Source: Mercurialis annua
Lineage: Eukaryota; Streptophyta; Magnoliopsida; Malpighiales; Euphorbiaceae
NCBI RefSeq assembly: GCF_937616625.2
Contig: NC_065571.1
Span: 48,221,651 to 48,285,650 of the forward strand
Direction: 5' to 3'
Length of the DNA: 64,000 bases
A model generated the notes under the pieces. The model ran no database searches, was not told where the DNA came from, and saw nothing but the letters and a program-made list of their open reading frames with translations. Both the position numbers and the translations under genes were made by a program. Below, piece after piece: positions 57,888 to 64,000 of this stretch (its first letter is position 1; each line of letters begins with the position of its first letter).

Positions 57888-59073
57888 TTATCTCAAAAAT
57901 GATGGTACGACGCCGTATTGGGCGTCGGCGAGGTACGAAACAGCAGAGGTAGCGGAACTATAAAACCGGTCCATATCCGTTTCGGTTTCGGTTCGTTTGG
58001 CGAATCGACCTTTAATTCTCGGCCGTGTTTCGGCATATGCTTTGCGAGAGGCATAACGAATAGTTTTCTCGAATTTCCGATTCTTTCTTTTCTCTCTGTA
58101 CCTCAATACTCTAGCTTCACGATCAATCCCACCCGTCCGATTTGTGTTCGTACCGGATATCTGATCGGAATTATTCATGTTCCTGCCAAATGGGTAGGAA
58201 ATTTCTGATAGAGAATTCCCATCCGGCACAACTCCGACGTCAAGTGAAGAAGAAGAAACCTGAAAAAAAAAAGTTAAAAACAAAGGAAAATCAAAATTAT
58301 GAATCGTAATTGACCCAAGCCGGAACTCAAAAATCGTAATGACCCGAACCGTAACTTACACTTTGACTGAGAGATTGAGTTGGGTAGTTGAAAGACGAAA
58401 GCTTTGATCTACAGAAATCTATGTCGAAACAAATATCTTTGTTAACGACCGGAATCGACGGAGCAGCCGGTGGTTTACTAATCTGTACCGGAACAACGCT
58501 ATCCTGGTGAAAATCCATATCAAGAAACGGATCAATCTCAGCAAAAAACAAATCCCCGCCGCCGCCGTGGCCTAATTTCATTTCATGGTGATTCTCCATT
58601 ACATCTTTCGAATTGTTAATATTATTCGGATTAGGCAAAAGCCAAGAAACGTCCTCCATAATATTCTGAGTATTATTACTTTCCTCAGGAACCAAGAAAT
58701 TAAACGGCGAAGATAATTTAACGAGTGACTCAGCAGAATCATAAAACGGCTCCACCGGAACACGCTCGTGTCGCCGGGAAAGCGGATTAGCAGAGTGAAT
58801 ATCAGCGTCGCAGGTGATACAAAGAGCCGCCGCGTCGGCTTTACACGTAACAGCAGCCGGAGCTTGTTCACATACTTCACATAGCCAGACACGTTCGTGT
58901 CTAGACACAAGTTTGTTAGCAGAATGAATCTTGGTGTCGCAGCTCAGACAAAGAAAAGCTGAGTCAGCTCTGCAAAACGCTGCCGCTGCCGCCGTTTTGC
59001 ATGAGTCGCAGCGTCGCGCCGCCGCTGTCCAGCCGCCGGTTAAGCTCTTTAAGGACTGTAATTCAATACCCAT
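57888..59073 (-). CDS. COL: CONSTANS-like B-box/CCT zinc finger (COL3/4/5 group)
   Basis: Two exons on the minus strand, 59073-58360 and 58259-57888, joined at AGT|GTAAGT...CAG|GTT; 361 residues. Two tandem B-boxes (residues 22 to about 105) show C-X2-C-X8-C-X7-C-X2-C spacing with the following His residues (HSANKL...RHER, HSANPL...RHER). The CCT domain is at about 285-327 ([13 protein letters not shown] ... IKGRFAKR), and the extreme C-terminus reads YGVVPSF plus two residues, the VP motif bound by COP1/SPA-type ligases. Two B-boxes, CCT and VP make this group I of the BBX family, nearest COL3/4/5; the symbol is at family level. It is a nuclear transcriptional regulator in light and flowering-time pathways. 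A G-box and a Stowaway MITE lie upstream. Confidence 0.95.
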
Positions 59074-59235
59074 GGCTTTTTTTTATGAATTTTAATTTTT
59101 TTTTGGGTTGAATTTGAAGAGGAGATGAGTGGGGGCGAAGACAGTGGTGCAAGCTCTGTGAGCAGAGATATTGATTTGGGTTTATCTATCTAGTCAGGGT
59201 GGGAGGAAATCTGGGTGATGGCGAGTAAGAAGATG

Positions 59236-59243
59236 ACACGTGT
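59236..59243. promoter_or_regulatory. G-box upstream of the CONSTANS-like gene
   Basis: ACACGTGT, a palindromic G-box / ABRE core, 163 bases before the start codon on the gene's strand. G-boxes bind bZIP (HY5-type) and bHLH (PIF-type) factors; light control is expected for this family, but the site is only predicted. Confidence 0.6.
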
Positions 59244-59410
59244 GTGAATTACTAGCCACATAATAAATTATTTGCTGGATTTTGGAGGAATAATTATTTA
59301 TTTGGGATTATAATAATGTTTTTGATGAGTAATTGTCTTTGTGGCTGTGCCGACGTGGGTCCAATTTGAGGGGGAGAGTGACAAGGAATCTCATTTAGCC
59401 TTAAAAAATA

Positions 59411-59660
59411 CTCCCTCCGTCCCGTTTAAAAGGTCCCATATTTTATTTTGGAATGTCCTATTTAAAAAGTTTCATTATTATTTTTAGAATATTTTTGCAT
59501 TAAATACCCTATTTTATCCTTATTTTAGTTATCGTAAAAAAAATTTATGGAAAATTCTACTATCATTAATAGGAGCAAAACATGAAAAGACAAGAATAAT
59601 TAATGTTTTCTTAATCTGTGTGCAAAGTCAAATGAAACTTCTAAAGTGGGACGGAGGGAG
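59411..59660. mobile_element. Stowaway (Tc1/mariner-type) MITE
   Basis: Inverted ends CTCCCTCCGTCCC and GGGACGGAGGGAG, flanked by TA on both sides (59409-59410, 59661-59662): the Stowaway signature. 250 bp, AT-rich interior, no coding capacity. It lies about 340 bases upstream of the CONSTANS-like start codon. Confidence 0.95.
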
Positions 59661-59662
59661 TA

Positions 59663-60728
59663 CTGTATTAAGGAATTGAGAAGGGGCAACTTGTGAAGTC
59701 ATGGATGGGGTGAGTAGATATAGTCATATAGGTCATATTAGTTTTTTTTATATATATAAAATTGTTTTTTTTTTACGAAAATTTTAATGTTTTTTCTCTA
59801 TAGAAGATTTGTTTGTTTTTTTATGAAGAGTTTGTGAGTTTTCTGTTAGACAAAAAAAATTGTATTTTATTGTGGTAGAATAACTATGTAATTTTAATTT
59901 TATTTTGTAAAGCGATCTGCGAATTAAGGTTTACATCTTATTTCATGTCAGGTCATTAGAAACGGTTATACCTTTTTTAAATTCTTACACTTGTAACTGT
60001 TCATTATTATTAATAAAAGATTATTAGATTATAAAAGAAAAACTCAATATCAACACTAAAAAAAGATTCCAAAAAACCTAAATATTATAGAAGTATAGAA
60101 AACACATTTTTATTTTGAGTCATATTTCTATACAAGAAAAATAATCTTATTTAAGAGATTCATTCATAAATAAACTTACATGCCTATTTGGATTCACGTG
60201 CCAAATATGAATCTCTTTCATATTTGAACTCTACAAGATATTCACTCACTTTTACTATATAAAAAGGTTGAGATATGTCTAAACACATAACATAATTACA
60301 ACTACTATTTATAAGCTCTTAAACTATTCGTAAAGTCTAAACTGACTTTATCGAAGTGCCCATCGGGCAACCACTGTCTGATGAATAGTCCGACCCCTCT
60401 TTGTCTTGCAGTATAAGCCGCCAAGAAGACCATATCTATCAATTGACGCTGTTTGTGGGGAAAACTTGACAACTTCAAAATCGAAGGAGTTTTTCTGAAC
60501 TCAAACAAATTCTATTAAAATGATGACTTCCGACGGAAACTTGATGAAGACATCGGGGATTATACATCTAAATATCGATAAGTTCTTAAACTTTATTTAA
60601 TTACACGTAAAATTAATTTGTTGGGTCATGACTTCAACATGCTGCCCATATATACATCTTACATGATTTCTTCTAATTAATTTGCAATTATTTTTGCATG
60701 AGTAAATTGACAATGCTATAATAAAAAT
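59663..60728. other. Intergenic, no gene seen
   Basis: AT-rich. The patch at 60305-60560 is less AT-rich and holds a 67-codon minus-strand frame without a recognisable domain; it may be a repeat fragment. Confidence 0.4.
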
Positions 60729-61841
60729 AAAGGGACATTCATGCCCCTAAGATTTGGGGTTTGGATTATAAGCCCTCAACGTCCGGAAAGGTTCACTCAT
60801 GGCCCCAACGTTTGTGAAAATGAACAATCGGGCCCCTTGGTTTAACACTATTTCATTGCTCCTAAGACTCTGTTAGTGTGATCCTACGTGGCAAATATAA
60901 AAAGATCATTTATGCCCCTAATGTTTGGGTATGGGATCAAATGAGTTCTCAACGTTTGAAAAGGTTCATTTATGCCCTCAACGTTTGAAAAATGAATAGT
61001 TAGGCCCCCAGTTTAACACTATATCATTGCTTCCAAAACTCTACTAATGTGATTCTACGTGGCTAGTTTTAGTGTTTTCTATTAATCGAACCATAGGCAA
61101 CCGACGTCGAACATTTAGTCAGTAATAATTGTCCATTATCATTGAAGACGATTAAACATAATTAATAATGAAACGTAAATTATATAAAAAAAATCATTTT
61201 ATTCTTCTTTTTCATGTGTTTCGATTCGACAAATGCATTCCTCCAAAAATTAGAAACCCAATAATTATATATTAAATTAACTAAAAGGATAAAAATTGTA
61301 TTCCTTTTCATTTAGCGTTCAATCTCATGCACTGCCTCCTTCTACCTCACCGAACAAGATACCGATCAATGAAGAGAATTCCTTATCCCATTGTTGGAGA
61401 AGGATAGTCTATCGGTTTAGCTCGGTCTTGTAATAAAATGATTTTGCAACGACGAACTATTATTGCTGAGAGAAAGACCGTCACCGTAGAAAAAATTTGA
61501 CGGTAAAAATTAGCCACGTAGGATCACACTAACGGAGTCTGGAAAGCAATGAGACGGTGTTAAACTGAGGGCTTAACTGTTCATTTTTCAAACTTGGGGG
61601 CATAAGTGAACCTTTTTCAAACGTTGAGGCTCATTTGATTCCAGATCCAAACTTTAGGGGTATAAATGATGTTTTTATCTTTGCCACGTAGGATCACATT
61701 AACGGAGTTTTAGGAGCAATGAAACAACGTTAAGCCAAAGAGTCTAATTGTCCATTTTTACAAACGTTGGGGGCATGGGTGAACCTTTCCGAAGGTTGAG
61801 AGTTTAAGACCCCAAACCTTAGAGGCATGAATGACCCTTTT
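60729..61841. mobile_element. Compound long-TIR foldback element (Mutator-like)
   Basis: Four copies of a 165-base unit. Two lie in tandem on the left (60729-60892 and about 60900-61069) and two in inverted orientation on the right (about 61506-61670 and 61681-61841). Each unit runs from ATTCATGCCCCTAA / CATTTATGCCCC, through CAACGTTTG(A/T)AAAATGAA, to ACTCTRYTARTGTGATYCTA, ending CTACGTGGC. The centre (61070-61505) is unique, AT-rich and noncoding. It looks like a Mutator-like MITE whose arms were duplicated, or two related elements nested symmetrically. Confidence 0.8.
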
Positions 61842-61898
61842 CCCTTTAATTAAGCATATGAGCATAAATATATGAGATATTTGCTATTTAGGAAATCA

Positions 61899-61903
61899 TA
61901 TAC
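61899..61903 (+). repeat. Target-site duplication TATAC, left copy
   Basis: TATAC precedes the solo LTR; identical copy at 63524-63528. Confidence 0.85.
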
Positions 61904-62285
61904 TGATAGGAGTATTTTTACTCCTATTTCGAGTGTTTTTTCCGCATGTTTTTATTATGTTTTATCACGGTTTTATGGTATTCTGAATGCCTTATTACGT
62001 GTTTTAGTATTTCAGGTACTTGAGAGCATTGCGGAAGCATTTTGGTGTAAAAGTTGGAAAAGTCGACAAAAGAGATGCGGAAGCTCATTTGCAAATCTGA
62101 AAAGCTAACCCCCGTGCACTTTTTGACCAATTTGGACCAGTTAGAAGGTTCAAATGAATTCGTGTTCTTCATGAAAGTTAAAGTAGACGTCCTAAGCTTT
62201 CCAACGGTTCAAGAATCGACTCAATCAGACATTTCTACACCGAGTTATGAAGGTTTGAAGATCGCGATCCTGAGCAGCAAAAGGC

Positions 62286-62405
62286 AGCTCGAATCGAGCT
62301 CACCTAATTCACAATGGAGCTCGATTCGAGCCACATGAAGCTGAACTCAGAATGGCTGAGCTCGAATCGAGCTCCTCACTTGGCCAAAGTGAGCTCGATT
62401 CGAGC
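62286..62405. repeat. GCTCGAATCGAGC palindrome cluster in the solo LTR
   Basis: AGCTCGAATCGAGCT at 62286-62300, GAGCTCGATTCGAGCC at about 62317, the perfect 17-base GAGCTCGAATCGAGCTC at about 62358-62374 and GAGCTCGATTCGAGCC at about 62391-62405. The last copy is 121 bases upstream of the TATA box. Confidence 0.93.
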
Positions 62406-62525
62406 CAAGGCTAAAAAGAGGGGGGGGGGGATTTCGGATTTCAAACATCACAAGGCTTGATTCAATTGCCATTTTGAGCCCAACACATGTGTAATGAATG
62501 TTTTCCTTTCCTCTTTTGTGGGTAC

Positions 62526-62532
62526 TATAAAA
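62526..62532 (+). promoter_or_regulatory. Solo LTR TATA box
   Basis: TATAAAA, 622 bases into the LTR, the same relative place as in the other two LTRs. Confidence 0.6.
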
Positions 62533-63523
62533 AAAATATTATCTCTATTTTTAGGTCACAACTTTACTCTAGAGAATTATTCCCTTTTGTTATTACTTTT
62601 CTTAGAATAGAATCTCTTTAGAATTAAGTGCTCCATAGCTTTCTCCATTGTTGAAGCTCTTGAAGCTTTTATTTGCTTGTATGAACAAGATCTTCATTAT
62701 TATTGCAAGCTTATTTATTATTGAATGTTCATTATTTCTTGTGATTGATTGCTCTACTCATTTAATTAAGGTAACCCATCTTTGCTTTATAATGCTCTAT
62801 TACTCTATTTCATTGATTGCTTGTGTTGCTTTAAGTATGAGTGGCTAAAACCCCCTTGTTAGGGGGTTGGTATGATGACCTATGGTTTTATTGATTGGTT
62901 GGGTCTTAGGGTTGTATGCTTATGTTTCACTCCTATTGCTTATTGCTTGATTAGGATTAGCTACCTTAATCTTGTTTAGAGTTTGATTGATACACCGAGA
63001 GGTGGTTGATTAGATGGACTAATAGGATTGAAAACCTAGATTTTAGAGCACCACGAGAGTGGGTTTGAACCTAGGTGGCCCTAGAGTGGATTGATTAATC
63101 ACTAGTTAATGATTTAGTTTTGCCGTGTAACACGAGAGTGAGCTTGGTATTGATTATATGATTAGATAGCGGTTTTGTCATTCTTTGAGGCTCGAGAGAG
63201 CGGGAATGATGTTTTAGACCTCGCTCGGTCCGTAGCAACTTCCAATTTGACCAACCATGAAATGCATAACCTAGGTAGGACTACCAATCCCTTGACTTTT
63301 CCCTTTTGTTGAATTACACCTTTGATAATTAGTGTTTCTTAGTTGATAATTGCAAGTTCTTTGTTAGTTAATTGTTAGTTGTTAGAATTTGTCACCTGAA
63401 ACCAATTTTTAATTGTTGCTTTCCGAATTGAATTTCACAATCGATTTCACTCACATTAAACCTCTAGTTCTTGTGGGTTCGATCTCGACTTGTCGAGTAC
63501 TACGAGTTGGCTTTTTGCTAATA

Positions 63524-63528
63524 TATAC
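63524..63528 (+). repeat. Target-site duplication TATAC, right copy
   Basis: Identical to 61899-61903. Confidence 0.85.
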
Positions 63529-64000
63529 AAAAATATATTGCATGATTACAAGAAGCTAATTAGCTAAGCTAATAAGAAAATAATCAAATACAACATTTTT
63601 TTTGGAATAATTAGTTTTCTTTATCACGTAATAGATTTGCTACTTGAATATTTATAATGTGAGGATAGACTATCCCCAATATAATATGTGCAAGATCTTA
63701 TTATCTTGAACATAGCTTTATATGATAAACGTATATTCCAATAACACCGCATGTTTATCATCAAAGAGGATGAACCGATTTGTTCACAAACGAGAATAGA
63801 CCTGTCTTTCTGTCTGAGAATAGTTGCCGTGGGAGGGATTGAGGTGTCCTGTGGCAGATTCGGGTGATCGGTTGGCGATGGCGGTTTTAGGTTTTTAATT
63901 AATTTGAATTAGTTAGAAATTTAATTATATTTAATTAGTATTAAATTAGGATTCATTATGATTAAATTCTAAAATTAGGCAGTCGCACTTTCTTTTTTGA
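63529..64000. other. Intergenic, window end
   Basis: AT-rich, with a less AT-rich patch at 63760-63890 that I cannot assign. No gene is supported. Confidence 0.4.

Larger units (their letters stand above)
61904..63523 (+). mobile_element. Solo LTR, Athila-type
   Basis: 1,620 bases from TGATAGGAGTATTTTTACTC to TTTTTGCTAATA, flanked by TATAC on both sides. No PBS or internal sequence follows, so it is a recombination-derived solo LTR. It is homologous to the solo LTR at 29315-30972. TATA box TATAAAA at 62526. U3 contains four GCTCGAATCGAGC-type palindromes (62286-62405). A G run (about ten) follows at 62421. Confidence 0.93.

Noticed and set aside
60305..60508. Small minus-strand protein gene of 67 residues
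   Set aside because: No recognisable domain; the stretch looks like a fragment of a dispersed repeat.

Overview
This is plant nuclear DNA. It is AT-rich and intron-containing, and it carries plant-only gene families (GLUTAMINE DUMPER, receptor-like cytoplasmic kinases, a CONSTANS-like B-box/CCT factor) among Athila-type Ty3/gypsy, Ty1/copia, L1-type LINE, SINE, CACTA, hAT and MITE remains. It is most likely a eudicot; nothing seen fixes the species.

Only four host genes are supported: a single-exon GLUTAMINE DUMPER gene (3349-3837, +), a four-exon PTI1-like receptor-like cytoplasmic kinase (37910-40519, +), a six-exon USP-domain plus kinase gene (49033-53192, +), and a two-exon CONSTANS-like zinc finger (57888-59073, -). 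They are separated by long transposon-rich intergenic DNA and show no functional clustering.

Layout: 0.8-6 kb holds a CACTA end, the GDU gene and several inverted-repeat MITEs. 8.3-12.4 kb is a decayed, 5'-truncated LINE on the minus strand, split by a 694-bp TRIM-like element. 13.2-14.0 kb is a Harbinger-like MITE. 15.76-21.57 kb is a nearly intact L1-type LINE with a 15-bp target-site duplication, one frameshift in ORF1 and one stop in ORF2. 25.06-35.4 kb is an Athila-lineage retrotransposon in rotated order (3' half of pol, spacer, ORF3, 3' region, LTR, PBS, gag), with a foreign solo LTR nested in it. 37-40.5 kb is a MITE and the PTI1-like kinase. 41.7-44.2 kb is a complete but internally deleted Ty1/copia element. 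45-46.2 kb is a non-autonomous TIR element. 48.7-53.2 kb is a SINE followed by the USP-kinase gene, whose introns carry several DNA transposons. 57.9-59.7 kb is the CONSTANS-like gene with a G-box and a Stowaway MITE upstream. 60.7-61.8 kb is a compound foldback element, and 61.9-63.5 kb is another solo LTR.

The most striking signal is shared by the three Athila-type LTRs. Each has a cluster of short palindromes built on CTCG-N2/3-CGAG in U3, with the last copy 119-125 bp upstream of the TATA box. The core differs between LTRs (TCTCGATCGAGA, CTCGTTCGAG/CTCGAACGAG, GCTCGAATCGAGC) while the position is kept. The rotated Athila element also carries about a dozen copies of its own LTR's version in the spacer upstream of ORF3, followed by a second TATA box, which suggests an internal promoter under the same control.
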